A DNA stretch of 64,000 bases from Neospora caninum Liverpool (Eukaryota; Apicomplexa; Conoidasida; Eucoccidiorida; Sarcocystidae), in NCBI RefSeq assembly GCF_000208865.1, contig NC_018398.1, positions 2,170,001 to 2,234,000 on the forward strand. The letters are read 5' to 3'. The translations under genes and the position numbers were made by a program. Below are positions 48,101-62,300 of the stretch, one piece after another. Each line of letters starts with the position of its first letter. Within the stretch, counting starts at the first letter, position 1. The notes beneath the pieces were generated by a model. That model did not search any database. It was given only the letters and a program-made list of their open reading frames with translations, and was not told where the DNA came from.

Positions 48101-51100
48101 GTGCAAAAGCATTTTTGGCGCCGAGAAGGTCCGCCAGCAGCTGCTTGACGACTTCTTCTGTCGCCTGAGCGGAAAAAAGCCGAGGCGAATAGTCGCTCGG
48201 AAAAACTCGACGAGTTAAGGTGGCCGTTGCCCGAAGCTCTTCGCTTGCGCAGACACAAACCACAGTGCGTGCTTCCTCGCCGTCACCACGAACTCTCGGG
48301 AAAGCAGAAGAAGAAGCATGGCCTCGTCCCTTCTCTCGGGAACGGGCGGCTGCGGCCGGTGCACGGGGTTGACCGTCTCCGAGGAGAGCGCCACGCTACC
48401 CCATGTAGTCTCACTGCAGTACCAGGAGTCCCGACTCCCTATTTTCACGTGACGAAAGGGTATAGAGGCGCAAGCAATATGCGGCACGTGAGGTGACTTG
48501 ACGTTTGTAGGAGAGTCGAAGCGGCCGAGATGCGTGTCTCCCTTTGAACAAGCAGGTACAGATGAGGGACAGAGAGTTGTCAAACACGGCGAACCGGGGG
48601 AAGAAGGGCGGAAAGAGTCTCGCGACGCCCGTGAGCGCTGGCGCTTCCGTTTTTTCGTCACGGGGTGCATGCCGCGTTTCCGAGGTCGAGCTGACCGTGC
48701 ACTCTGCGATTGCTTCCTTCTTTTCGAAAAGTTCCTCCTCGAGCCGGGCCAGCCGCCGCCGCACGGACTCCAAGTCGCGCCTGTCCTCGCAGAGTCTCTG
48801 CTGCAGCCGATTGTCTTCTTCTTCCATCAGATTCAAAAGGGTCAACTCGTCGAGAAGCACCTGCGCGGGACGGCGCGCAGAGAGTGCGAGAGGAACCCGT
48901 TTCCGTTTAAGAAACAGAGAGAGTGTGCGAGAAGGAGAGAGAAGCCAAGGGAAACAGCGAATGGAAAGAAAGGGAAACGGTGGGAGAGTAGACGAAAGAA
49001 GCAGAGATTGCCGCACGGACAACAGAGGCGAAAGGACAGAGCCGAACCAGAACAGGGCGAGTCGACGAAGGCGCAGCGATTCGTGAGAAAGACGAGGTTG
49101 TGAGAGAGGGGAAGAGAGCGGGCGGAGCCGCAAAGAGGCAGACGAACTGCAGGTAGAAAGACCCACGCAGAGAAGGCAACGTCTCTGAGTGGTTCGTGGC
49201 CAGTGCAGTGTCGCCGACGAACGACGGGAAACGGGCGTACAAGATGCTGCAACTCGGCGAGCTTCGAGAGCTCCATGAGCCGGCCTCGTTCGGCATGCAG
49301 GCGACAGACGCTCTCGTCGAACCCCACCAGCTCTGTGCAAATCTGACGGCCGACAGCAGGCACCCGAAGAGCCGAAAAACCCCCTGAACAAAACCTGCAA
49401 CGACTTTCAAGCTCTACTTCTCGTTTCGCGTCACACACCGCACATGTAAACGCACTCGCCTCGGCGAAGTCATATCTTTCACATATCCCTGTAACTATGT
49501 GGTAGACGGTTCTGGATGGCAGAGAATTGTCGGCGTATGTTTCGACTTTTTGCTTGGCTGTCTCAGGTGTTTTCCCTCTCCTGCGCGTGCTTCCCGTCGC
49601 AGAGTTCAGGCGCCGGTGCCGTCTGCTCTGGCTGCGTGCACAGAGGCAAGCGAGTTGTCGGACGAGACTGTCGTCTTCGACAGGGCACTTGAGTTCCCTG
49701 GAGTTGGGGGCGTCTCTCTCAGAGTCGAAACGTCCTCCACTCGCCGTTCTGGCTTCTCTTTCACTGTTTTTTCGAGCCGCCCTCTTTCTCTGTCCATCAC
49801 TATCACTCATCCAAGTTAACGCTTTGCAGCGTTCGTCTCTCTTTTCTCCCCTCTCCTCGGCGTTGGCTGCCATGAACGCAGCCGCTCCACTTTCACTTCC
49901 CTCAGCTTCTCTTCTCTTCTTACGCTCTCCACAAGCTTGAGAACTTGGACGATGAGTGCCTGTCGTCGTGCCTCCGTGAACTGAGTGAGTCTGTCGCCTC
50001 TGGGAGGGTGCACGCGGTCTTCATTCCCCGCCCACGGCGTCCCGGCCGGTTGCTCGTCTCTGTCAAAGGCTCCTCTGTTTCCACGCGTTGTCTGCTCTCT
50101 GGCCTTTCTGCGGCTCGTCCTTCCTGCGACGTCGAAAAAGAGCAATCTCAGCTCGAGCTCTTCTGCCCGCAGGAGGGACGACGAGGTCTGTCGCGTTCTT
50201 GCCTTCGCCTTGCCAAACTCCGGCGGCGCGTCCGCTTGTGGGGCCAGGCCTGGGACGCTGAAGACAGAGACAGGCCAAGGACCCGCCAGGGGAGGAGCGG
50301 GGTGAAGAACGCCACAGAGGGAGATACGAAGGCGTGGGGAAACGAAAACGCGCGCAGCGGTTCTCCCTGCTGGAAACACCGTCACGCGCGCCGCTCGCTC
50401 GGGGTATCAGTACTTCGAGCACCATTCGGACGTCTTTTGCAAAGAGGCACCCCTGTTCGGGAATCCTCCTTTCTCTTCCTGTGCCCTCCTTTTTTAACCA
50501 AAACAATGTTTTCGCCTTTCTGGCTGTGTGGGATGCCGAGCACTGCTCAAACAGTCAGATGAGAAGACGAGAAAGAGACTGTGCGGGTGAGACAGAGGCT
50601 TTTCAGAGAGAGAGCCTGAGACTGGCTGCGCCTCCGTGGGTTGTGGTTTCGGACCACGCCTCGGCGCGCGTTTTCGCTAGCGCGATCGGACGCGAAAGGG
50701 CGAGACATGGAAGTGAACGCAACGATGTGCAAGACTCGGAAGGGACTGATAAAAGCTCTGCATCGTGTTTAACGGTTTACTGGAACGCAGCTGAACCGTG
50801 ATTGAGAGACGCTGACGAGCTGCGCTCTGCGCTTCTGTGTTGACTCTCTCCTCACGGGAACAGAGGCGGAGACTTCTCCCGTGAGTCTGAAAGGCCTTCT
50901 GAAGAAGCCCGCGGGACCCGTGCACGGCTGGTGTCTCCTTCAGCGTCTGCAGTCTCTTGCACGCCAGCCTCTGCCACGTGGACACATCGCTCCAACGAGC
51001 AGAGATGGCGGAGGGGAATCTGGAGGTCGACGTCGACTTTCTCTCCTTCCGGAAGAATAGCCTCGACGAGGGCAATAGAGTCGCTGACGTTCCAGCTGGC

Positions 51101-54001
51101 CGGAGCGGACGACGACGAGGAAGAAGAAGGCGAGGCCGCAAACCACTGGCCTGAGCGGCTCAAAAGCCGTTGCTTACGAAGGAAGGATCTGGGGAAGGAA
51201 ATGCGAGGACCGTGGGAGAGGTAGAGAAGCAAAGAAAGGCAGGGAACGCACGGAGAGAAATACAGGGCTGACGACTCTCCACCAGTCCTGAAGGAGAGGC
51301 ATATGCGAATCTGCTTGTTTCGGTGTGCCGCCAGGTATCTCTTTTTTTGTTCGCGTTGCGTTGCTTGCCGTGACATCTCAGTCCCACGATCTCTCCAGTT
51401 CTCGGAAGTCTGCTTTCCCCCAGTTCACGCGCCGCGTCTCCCTCGCTCTTGCACTCCCGAGCGGCAGCCTCTGACCGGTTTCCGCGGCTTCCCACTTTTT
51501 CCGCGTTCGCCGTGCGTCTCCTGCGCAGACCCCCTTTGTCTCCACAGGCGGTGTCCAACGTCTTTCCCTGCTCGCGAGATGTGTTGACCCTCGCTCGATT
51601 TCGGCTTTCCTTCTTCCCCGTGTGTCCTCGTTTTCCCATCCGTCACACGACACGTCTGCATCGCTGGCGGTGTGTTACCGTTTCGTCTCCGTGCGCCTGT
51701 TCTTCCCGCCGTTCTCTTCTGACAGGTATCTGTGCACATCGCTTCAGCCCGTCGCTCTGAATTCTTATTTTTTACCCTTATTTCTCAGCGGACTCACAGC
51801 AGGTCCCCTTTGGTCAGGCGCGTCGTCGCCGTCTCTGGAAAGGCGGTCGGCACGTCGAAGTCCCCTTCTTCCGAGCCTTCTTTTCCTTCTTTCACCGCTT
51901 CCTTTCTCCTCTTCTGCCTGTCCTTACTGCCCGCTGCCGTAGCCGCCAGCAGCTTCTCGACAGTGGCAACGACAAACTCTCCGATCCAGAACACCAGCTC
52001 CACGTCCACCTTTCGCTCGTTCGCCTTTGTGTCGCCATCGATTGTGTCGCCATCGATTGCGTCGCCATCAATTGCCTCGCCTGGTGCCTGGCCCTCGCCT
52101 TCCCACGCACTATTTCCTGTCTCGTAGGCTTGCAGCTCTTCTAGGTGTGCGCGTATCACAGACACCCAGGCTCGCATGCGGGCCTCAACATCGCCACGAA
52201 GACGCGCGAGGACGTAGAGCCGCTCGTTGAAGCTAACCACGCAGTGTTGCACGAAACGCAAAAGACGATGAATCTCCTCTTGCTTGGTGCTGGCTGTTAC
52301 CCTGGGAACCCGACAGGAAGCGGAACACATCTCACCGCATCTACACAGATTTTGTCGAGTGAGATAACTGCATGCGCGAAGGCAACAGAGGTGAAGTGGA
52401 AGACAGGCGAATGCATGGACATGGGAACTTGTCGAGGCGCTGGAAGCGGAAGAGAGGGAGGGTGCGATTGAGAAGACCATACCGAGTTCACCCATCACCA
52501 GGCCAAGCCAACGGCTTCGGCGCCGCGACACGAGCAAACTCGCAGACACCAAGACATTGTTACAGATGTAAACGTATACAGAATATACACATGCATACAT
52601 ACATATGTAAGTCTATATATATATATATATATATACAGCAGATACACAGGGGCGTTGCTGCGTCGAGCCCTGCACATGGAGAGTCACATGCACAAAGGTG
52701 TGGTGTTTGTCTCTCGCACATGCTCTCAACGGCGTAGGTTTCATCAGTTTTGAGTCTCTGGTTTCCCAACGTTGCGACGGCTTCTTGGATCCTTCGTTGA
52801 TCCGCAGGATCCTCGAAGCGCGCATCAGGCTTGAGGGCCAGCAGGCGCTCTCGCTCTCTCTGTCTCTCTGCGCGTCGCGCCTCACGAGCTCCATTGTCTG
52901 AAGAGACAGCCACCCGAGAGAGGGCGGGGAAAATCAGAGAAGGACGACGGCGAGCGAGAGATTGTCAGAGGCCACAAAAGCCCCCAACAGGTCACTGGAG
53001 GAGAGAGGCGTGGAGCAAGGACGGCTCTGAGGCGGCGGAAAGCATGGCTATGAGAGAAACGGGAAAAAGAGAAGCGAAGCCGAAGTTGGCGACTCAGACG
53101 GAAGACGAAACACACACGCAAACAGTGCGCGGAACGAACGGACTCAGGACACGCAAACGAAAAAGGGAACTGCGTTTCCAGCGGATTCGGTGCCCAGCGG
53201 AGTCACTCTTCCATCCGTGTGACTCAGAACGCAGAGGTATGTAAACACATGCATGCGCAGTACCGTCCTCCTGTGTACAAACATCTTTATCTGTTGATGA
53301 ACGTTAGAGATGTTCAGGCGTGAATGTCTATCTATCTATGTCAAGATAAATCGTTGTCTCCTGGAGGATGTCCTGTCGATAGCACTGTATTATCAGACGC
53401 ACCATGCCAGTCGTCAGCTCTCTGTCTCGGGGCATTCGCTTCTCCGCAGTCTGCTGGCGTTGCGCCGGGTGTCAAAGCTTCATCGCTAGTCTTCGAGTCT
53501 CTACTTCCATCTGTTTTTTCGTAGCTGTCTGCCGGCGTTTCCGTCTCGATGTCCCGTCCCTTTCCGTCGTGCTCTTCCCCCCTCCTCCCTGTCGCCTCTC
53601 CAGCTCTTTCCGCCCCGACACCTGTCTCAGACCGCCTCTGTCGTTCCGATGCGTTCGACCGAGCTACACCGGAGGCAGCCGGCGGGTTGCCGACGACGCT
53701 GTTGCGCGCCCCGGAGAGATTTGCGTGCGTGTTCTCGCTTGTTCCGCCTTCAGGCGCCTGGCGGCCTGCGCTTCGCGCCTGCAGAAGAAGAAGCGTCTGG
53801 TGCTGAACTTGCGCTCGCAACGAGACCCGGGTGTCTTCAGCAGAAATCATGGAGCGACGGACGGCTGACGTCGCTTCAGCCAGAAAGGACGAAGGCTGCA
53901 GATCCCCTGAAAAGCAACAAAATCACGTTTGGGCGACTACACACAGACACTCAGGCATCTATTACCGCTATACAACTCCCAGGTTAACGGCCTCCCACAT
54001 A

Positions 54002-54051
<50 letters not shown>

Positions 54052-55654
54052 TATATACGTGTTTGTATATTCGCTCCACATATTGGTATATATCTGTACA
54101 TATATACGTATAGATAGTCGTAAGAAATTCAACTCAGAGGGCGGTTCTAGGATTAACGAGGCCCCAGCGAAAAGAAGGAAGAAACGTCTGACCTTCAGCC
54201 TCGTTATCGCCGTCGTGTGCGCCGACGGCCGCTGTTTCCTTCAGTGATCGCTTTCGGATCCCTTCGCGGGCACTCTGGACGCCACCCTCTGCGGGCTTGG
54301 CTAATCTAGAAGAGATTTCCGTTCTGCTCGAAAGTCCTGCATCCGGCGAGCCTTCACTCGATCGTCTCGAATCATGAGGGCATTGGGCAGTGGCAGCAGG
54401 AGAGACAGACTCGACCGCGCATTGCTGAATGAAAGCACACAGAGTCCGAACAGGCGAACACAGAGGAAGGAGTGTCAGAGTACAGAGAGAGAAAACAAGG
54501 AGGAGGAGAGGAAACGTGAAGAAAGGGAGAACAAGGAGGAGGAGAGGAAGAGCAAAGAGAGGGAGAACAAGGAGGAGGAGAGGAAGAGCAAAGAGAGGGA
54601 GAACAAGGAGGAGGAGAGGAAGAGCAAAGAGAGGGAGAACAAGGAGGAGGAGAGGAAGAGCAAAGAGAGGGAGAACAAGGAGGAGAGGAAGACTGAAAAG
54701 AGAGAGACCAAGGAGGAGAGGAAGAGTGAAAAGAGAGAGAACAAGGAGGAGAGGAAGAGTACAGAGAGGGAAAACAAGGAGGAGTGGAAGAGCAAAGAGA
54801 GGGAAAACAAGCAGGAGGAGGAGAGGAAGAGCAGAGAGAGGGAGAACAGGGAGGAGAGGAAGAGTGAAAAGAGAGAGAACAAGGAGGACAGGAAGAGTGA
54901 AAAGAGAGAGAACAAGGAGGAGAGGAAGAGTGAAGAGAGAGAGAACAAGGAGGAGAGGAAGAGTGAAGAGAGAGAGAACAAGGAGGAGAGGAAGAGTGAA
55001 AAGAGAGAGAACAAGAAGGAAAAGAGGAAGAAGGAAGAGAAGGGTGGCGACCCTGAAGCGCGTTCCAGCGCAGGAAGAGGAGAGACAGGGGAGGTGAAGC
55101 ACTCGCGGCGATGCAGGCGAGGACGAGCGAGAGGAAAGGACAGCAGAGCGAATGAGCGACGGAGAAAAGAAGGAAAGGGAAGGCGGCGTGACGCAAGGAG
55201 GCAGATGAAGGAGGTCAACGCGACTCGCACGATCCACATAACGGAAGGACACAACCGTGGACAGGGAACGACGACAGTGTTAGTAGACTCTTCCCGATAA
55301 GTGCAGTGGAGGCCACACGGGAGGCGTTGGACGGTCAGATTTGGGTGTTTGGATTTCTTTCTCTTGTCCCACTTTTTTCTCTGCGCTTTCCCGCCTAGAT
55401 GCTCGCATCATGTTCAGTGGCGGTCCGCTTTCTCCGTTTTTTCCTTCCGTTCACGCTACCTGAGGAAACGGTCTCTGGTGAAGGCACGGCAAGGTCCGGA
55501 GAGACAAGCCGCTGAGGAAAGAGTCGACCGTCGTCACGCTCAGCTCTGCCGTAAAGCGCGTCTAGTCAGAACAGAAAACGAACAAAGAGACACGGAGGGA
55601 CCAACACGACCTACGCGGAACGTATGTACATGCAAACATCATCTTGGAAACGTA

Positions 55655-55700
<46 letters not shown>

Positions 55701-56303
55701 TGCTGCTTTGCCGATATCTGTGTATACATATATATAGTTGTATCCGTTCTCCCATATAGTCTTCCGAAGAGACAATAGCTGTTCTCACTTTAACGTCTCA
55801 CTTTGCTACCTCTCCATAAGGGCATATACACGCAGCTACAAATATATATATATATATACATATATATGCATGTGTTGGATTTTTGCGATATTGCAAGGGG
55901 TATTTGCTGTGCAGCTCTACATGCTTTCTCTTCCGCTCCGTACCACAAGTTTTCTGAGACCGAGGGCTTCAACTCTGAGTTGCGAAGTTCGTTGTTCCCC
56001 CTCAGCTTCCAAGGCATTTGACAGTTTTTCCTTGTATGCCTTGAGAAAGCAGGGATCGGCTAACATTCCTTCATCATGAACTTCGACAGGTGGAAGAGGA
56101 AGGCGCTTCCTTTTCTCCCACAGCGCCTTGCAGGTAAGCAGTGATCCAAAGGTAATCAGAACATGCGTCTTAGAAGTGCCTGTGCATCTAATTCTATTTG
56201 CACTTCATTTAGACAGAAATGCGACCTCTAGGTTCAAGGGCCGAATGATACAACAGTTTGCATAGTCCCCGAGCACACCCCACCATGAACATATATAGAT
56301 ACA

Positions 56304-56340
<37 letters not shown>

Positions 56341-59300
56341 ATGTCCGTCGATGTATCTACCTGCCCGTCAATCTCGCTCTTTCCTCACATCTATATATCT
56401 ATATGTATCTGTACATTTACACCAGTCCATGCATCTATCTCTCCAACCAAATCGCTCTACCTATCTTTCGCAATCTCTTTGCTCTGTCTCTGTGTCTCTC
56501 TCCATCAATATATATATATATATATATATATATGCATATATGCGACTGTGTATTTGTGGCATAGGCCTGTAGATACCTTCGTTATTTCTGAAGAAAAATG
56601 AATGCGTGCAAGTGTACGTTAATAGACATGAGGAACTGTGGCGCCAGAGCGCGAATCTGGGGCCTGTTGAGCGCAAACAGAGGGTTGTCTGGGGGGACAG
56701 CAGTATGCCTCGCACTGTGTACGTACAGCGTATTGCCTCCTCAACTCGCCAATCCTCTCTTGCATCTGCGCTTTCTTCTGCTCCGCCTCTCTCAAGTTTC
56801 GTTCCTGTTCCAGGTGAGCCTCGAGTTGCTGTACAATCGCCGAAAGCGAACCGGAGAGAGAAAGGACCACAACGCGACCGGTGGCAATGAAGCTCTGAAC
56901 CTCGCGTTCTCGCTCGGCGGACCAGAGGCTCGGCCTCGCCCAGAGTACGCACTCCTGAGACTCCCGCCCACGGTCGCATGCAAGAAAGTGTCCGGAATGA
57001 CAGAGCCTGCACGCAGCTCCAAGGAAAACCCCCTCAAGGAAAGGACTCGCGCTTCTCGCGAAACGAACAGAACGAGCTGAGCCCCGCAGTGCCCGTCTAG
57101 AAGCCCTCACGGGATGAGCATGCATACTCACATGCATCAGCACGTGCATATGCACACGCACCTATGCATGCATACTGATCCACAAAAGAGTCCCAGATTT
57201 GAGTCGCACTGGTAGGCAGACATCTCTTCGTCATAACCTCTCTCTGTGTATCGCTTCACCACACGCCGGTTGAAATCCAAGACACGTGCACCACCCTAGT
57301 ATTTCGTGCGCATCACAACCTAAGACATATCGGGATATCTGTGAGCATATGCGTGGTTTCCTGCTGTGAGTTCTCTCCTTCTCCCACGACGCTTCCTGCC
57401 GCGGACCCTCTTTCCACGAAACGCTCCTCTCGCGCACCTGGAGGGACAGTGCCGCGGAGTCCGTCACGTCTTTCCAACCGTCGTTTCGCTGTGCCTGCTG
57501 CCGTTCCTGATTTCGCCTCGCTTCCTCTTCCTCTCGGCGTTTCGCGAGGGCTGCGTCGACTTCAGCTTCCGCTTTCTCCACATCTGCGACTGCTTCCAGC
57601 GAGGCCTCGGCCGCAGTCTGCCGCAGAAACTTGTCTCTTTCCTCGGCCCCCTTCACAGCATCCCAGACGGCCAGCGAAGGCGATGTGTGCGTCCCGGCCA
57701 CTGACGCGAACGAGGCCGAAGACCGTGGAGGCCGTGCAGGGGAATCCCTCTCGCTGTGAGGAAGAGGTTTACATACACCCTCGAACGTTCGCACATCGCT
57801 TCCGGTTCCGTCTTCCGCAAGGCGAGACGCAGCGAACTGCGGCTGGTTCGTTTCTGCTTCCTCGGCCTCCTTCGCGTCCCCTCTGTCTGTGTTCTCCGCC
57901 ACTGCTGCCGCTCCTTCTTCTTTGCAGCCTTCGTCCTCTCTCGCACTGGCTGCCGCCCTTTTTTCGTCTTCTGACTGCGCTCGTGACATCGGAACTGCTC
58001 CAAGCGCTCGTTCGCCGGGCGCTGCTGGGTGTCCAGGGACTTCTGGCTCGCCGGCACCGGCGGATAAAAAAGGAGAACGGCGAGGAAAGAGAAGCGTTTT
58101 TGCTTTTCGCGTCGCCGCGAGTTCGGCAGCTCGCCGAAGTCCACGGGGAAAGACGATCGCGTCCACGCACCAGCTACAAGAAAGATCTGTGGAAAACCTG
58201 GCGGAAAACGCGCAACGCAGCAAAGCGCTGAAGAGCGTGATCGCCACGGCGGCGAGCCACGCGAGAGTGGATCCACCGAAAATCCGGACACCCGCTCGCG
58301 GTTGTGCCTCTAAGGTTTGAAAAGGCTTACTTGGCTGTCGTTCCTGGTCGCCCGTGACGCGTAGAGTCCCCTGTAACCGCGGCGTCTTCACCATCGTCTT
58401 TGTCATCGACGTCTTTCTCGTTTGCCTGTGCTGGCAGATCTTCCCCTCCAACGCCCCCTTCTTCCGCTTGCTGAGCAAACGCCTTTTCCTTCTCTTCTCT
58501 CTCTGCTCTTCGCTTTCTCTTCCTCTCCACCTTCTCCCTCACCTTCTCTGTTAGCTTGGCGTGCTCGGCCTCGGCGGCGCGCGCCAGTGCCGCTCCGTTT
58601 ACGACAAACTTCGCCCATGTCCCACCTTCGGACCCTGCCAGCAAGAGCAGTTGAGCCTCGTAGGCCCTCACAGCTGCCGCGTGCGTTTCCAGTGTACGTA
58701 CAGCTCCCTCAGCGCTGTCTGTGGCCTCTGCGGCGTCGCGTCGCGACGCAGCTGCCTTCGCCGCCTTCGCCGCCTCCGGCAAGTCCAGGTTCTTCACTGC
58801 TTCAGCGTGCGCGGCTGCTGCCCCTGCTTGCTCCGCGGCTTCCGCAGCGCGTTGCCTTGCTCGAGCTGCACAGTCTCCTGCCGCGAGCGCGCGAGCGACT
58901 GCCGCCTGGTACTCTTCCATCGGTGGATGAAGCGGAGCTGTCGTGAGCGTCTTTACAGCTCCGAATTGACAGTCGAATGCGGGAACCTGGAAGGTGAGCC
59001 ACACAGGGAGACGCAACCGAAGAAGGGAGCGAAGCTGACAGGGGAAAACGGGAACGCACAGAGCAAAACCACGCGACTCCGGGCGCAAAAGGCGGGCACG
59101 TTTTGGCCATGGCCTGCGCATTCAGACGGGCGGAGAACCGAGAAACTGATACGCAGCAGACACAGACTCATGGGGACACGCAGAAGAAAGGAAGTGTCAA
59201 GAGCACCGCGCTCGAGATACGCGGCACAACAGCAAACAAAGCGATGAATCGGTTGCCGAGGTTGGTGTTCGAAATGCCGGACTCGGCCGCCTTACCACGA

Positions 59301-62300
59301 AGCAAATCTGGAGAAAGCGGAGGTGAACAATTCCGATGCGTCCGTCAGTGAGGCCGAGGAGAAGAAGATCCTGGTCGGGCACTTTTTTCAGGACCGCGAC
59401 AATCGGAGTGTCTTCTGTGTCGTTGTCTTCCTCTCGCGCCTTGAACGGCTTCCCTCCTCTGCAGGGCGGCTTCATTCCACCTGACGCCGCACCGCCTTTC
59501 TTCGCAGGTGTCTCGAGGCCGTCTCGACCTCGGCTTTCTGATCCAGTCCCCTTCGGCGACGGAGGCCTGCTTCGCGCCAGGCCAGAGCTCGGCGTGGAAA
59601 TCTCGCCACACACCGCTCGACGTTTCCGTCGTCCATCTTCTCTTTCTCCTCCTCTCTGAAACGGGCGGCAGGCTGCCTGGCTGAAGAGGCCGAGGAGATT
59701 TGCGACCGGAGCGAGGCTCAAAGGCTCCGCCTCTTTTGGGCCCGACGCGACTTCCCCACTGTCACTGTCTGTCTCCCTCCGGTCGCCCCTTTTCTCTGGA
59801 GCCTCGCCAGTTCCCCGCGTCCATGGGCGGCGCACGCTAGGTCTTTCTTCCTCCAGGCGGGGCCCGACCCTCGCCGGCTCCGCTGCGGCTCTGTGTGCAC
59901 TCACCGGCAACGCTTCAGCGGGGCGTTCTCGCGAATTCGAGCACTCCTCGCCCACGACCACCCGCCACAGAAACCCAAAGAGCGCGCCGGTACCGACGAC
60001 GTACATCGACGTGAATGCACGCTCCCCCAAGGGAGACAAATGCCTGTGCGACACAAGCGCTTGCTTGTCCTGTTCGGTTCCCGCCTCAACGACGGTGCTC
60101 GGTCTCCCCTCCGTGCCGCGACTTGACTCCTCCGCAGACTGACTGGCATCGCTGCGAGAGCGGCCGCTGTCTGAAGCGCGCATGCGAGATTCGTCGCGCG
60201 TCTCGCCAAGAGAACGCGAATAGTCTGTATCGCCGGGCGCAGCAAGAAGAAGCGCAGTCGCAGTGATCGCGAAAGGCAAGCACGACGACCGGCCCTGGGC
60301 ACCGTTTTCCTTCCGACGTTCCGCACCGCTGAGGCAGGCGCCAGCGGGCGACAGTTCAGCGTCTTCGTCCTCACTGCTGGAGCTTTCAGAGTCACTGTTT
60401 CGCTCTGGTTCACCGAGAATCCGCTCTGCGCGGGTGTCGGCACCTCGACGTGAACTTGAAGAGGCTGAAGAAGAGAGAAGGACTCTCGTGCGGTGGAGGC
60501 GACGAAGCAAAGAAGGCGGCAGAGAAACAACAACCCGTCTGAGCGAAAAACAAATCACACAGTGCTACCAGGGAGGGTATTCTCTTTACCATACTGACAT
60601 ACCTATATGCATAATATATATGTGTATATGTCTACAACTCGAAGAAAATATATATCCACATGCAGCCCTGTGGGCTGTTGCGTGCCAAAGTAGACGTTGG
60701 GTTCTGAATGTGGGAGAAATGTCGTGGCCGACGCGTTTGCACGCATCCATGAAAACGCTCGAACGCATCTACAAACCGTCGACGTAGGGACATCGACGAA
60801 CCCCCATCACTCGGTGTTCAACGGAGCGACAAAAGCCCAGGAGAACGCGGATCAGCCGGGGAGCCGCGATCTCTTTCTGAGAGCGAGAATGCGCGATGGA
60901 CGGCGCCTTTTCGCATTCTTTTCGGTTTCGCTGACTTCTTGATGTTTTCCAAGTCCCTGAATTTGACTTGGACACGTTCACCACTCACCTCACGACTGGC
61001 GTGCGGAGCTGGCGGATCGTTTCGCAGTGAGGTCTCTTCTCAGCGCCGTCTCTGCTGTCTGCTGTCCTCTCAGGGCGCCTTGCCTCTCCCGTGTCGCCTG
61101 TCGCTTTCACCTTCCCGCCCTCTCGCCACAGAAAAATCTGTAGCACAGTAGTCTCCCCGACGAGAAGGATCTGTTCCCCGTCGCTCCAGAGGATCTCTTG
61201 CACCTTTTCAGGCGCCTGCGTGTACCCGACAACTCGATACGGCGCGCTCGTCGCCTCCAGCTCTGCCGTTGTGGCAGGAGACGAGGACTCCCCGCAACCC
61301 CTCGCCGATCTGCCAACGTTTTCTCCGTCTCCTCCGCTGTCCCCTGCTCGCCCGCGAGGCTCGCCGCGCCCCTCGCGCCTCCGTCCTGGGCCGTCTGCAC
61401 GGACTCCGTCCCCTGATTTTGTCTCCTGATTTTCTTCTCCAAATGCAGTCACCGGCCGTTCGCCGTCGCACTCAAGGAGAACGACGACGTCGTCTGAGCC
61501 GAGTGCGGCAATTCCGCAACCTAAGCGGAACATTCCCGGCGAGAGCAAACACAGGAGACAGTACTGGACTCAGACGCTCTCCGCGACCTGGACGCGGAGG
61601 CAACAGAAGAACTCAGGGCGTTGCCACGGGTGTCTCGACGCGACACAGGCCTCTGTGTGACGCAAGAAACAGCTGAGAATGTTTGTGTGTCGCGCAAATG
61701 CATGAGTTTCCACTAAGGAGAGTGATAAACGCCGGTGGCCCAGTCTGGGGCGTGTCCTTCTCGCGGACCGTTGCCAGCGCCCAGCGCCGCGCGAGCGCCC
61801 CGCTCTGTCCCTTCGCTTCTGTTTACCGTCTGGACTGCATGCGAGAGCCCGAATCTCCGCTGCATGAGTTTTAATGGCGTAGACGACTGAGATCGCCTCG
61901 GCAGAGACCCCCAGCACTCTGAAGACGCCGTCCGCCGAGCCAGTGGCGACCCACGCGTCGACGCGGTCCTTTCGCGGAGGTGGAGATGACGCGGAAACAC
62001 CCTCGCACCCGGCAGGCGACGATCCGTCCAGAGAAGGAGTCAAAGAAAAACGAGGCGAAGAGGACGGAGAAGAAGTGTTGTGCGGAGGGCAGCAGAGGCG
62101 GTGTGGACGCGACGGGAGACAGAGAAGGGCGGTGAACGCCGCATCCCATCGCCTGAAAGAGCGAAACGGGGATGAACGTGAGAGATGAAGCAAGTCCGCT
62201 GCCGAGCTGGAGGTGAATTGGTTCTGCGAGGAGTGTTGCTATCAAACCCCGAAAGACGTAGGATCCACAGAAAGGCGAGACGGGCTGCGAAGAAGCCGAG

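Larger units (their letters stand above)
42190..56828 (-). other. CFAP44: Coiled-coil and C-terminal region of CFAP44 (spliced)
   Basis: Nineteen or more short exons code mostly for charged heptad-like sequence, beginning LEQERNLREAEQKKAQMQER and ending in the LKEVLKLQEKEIETLKKEIE coil with a short KKLSEHYC tail. Exons from 50257 downward are 67-334 bases and conserved in order with the metazoan and algal protein. The exons 54424-53403 and 52301-51798 additionally carry Glu/Ser/Gly-rich inserts. Confidence 0.8.

Noticed and set aside
51096..51150. Upstream acceptor for the CFAP44 exon ending at 50856
   Set aside because: Using the CAG before 51150 puts the exon in a frame that stops; the acceptor before 51095 keeps phase.
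60377..60470. Stronger-looking acceptor (TTCTTCAG) for the CFAP44 exon 60376-59296
   Set aside because: Its phase disagrees with both possible donors of the preceding exon, so the weaker phase-2 acceptor at 60377 was used, with caution.
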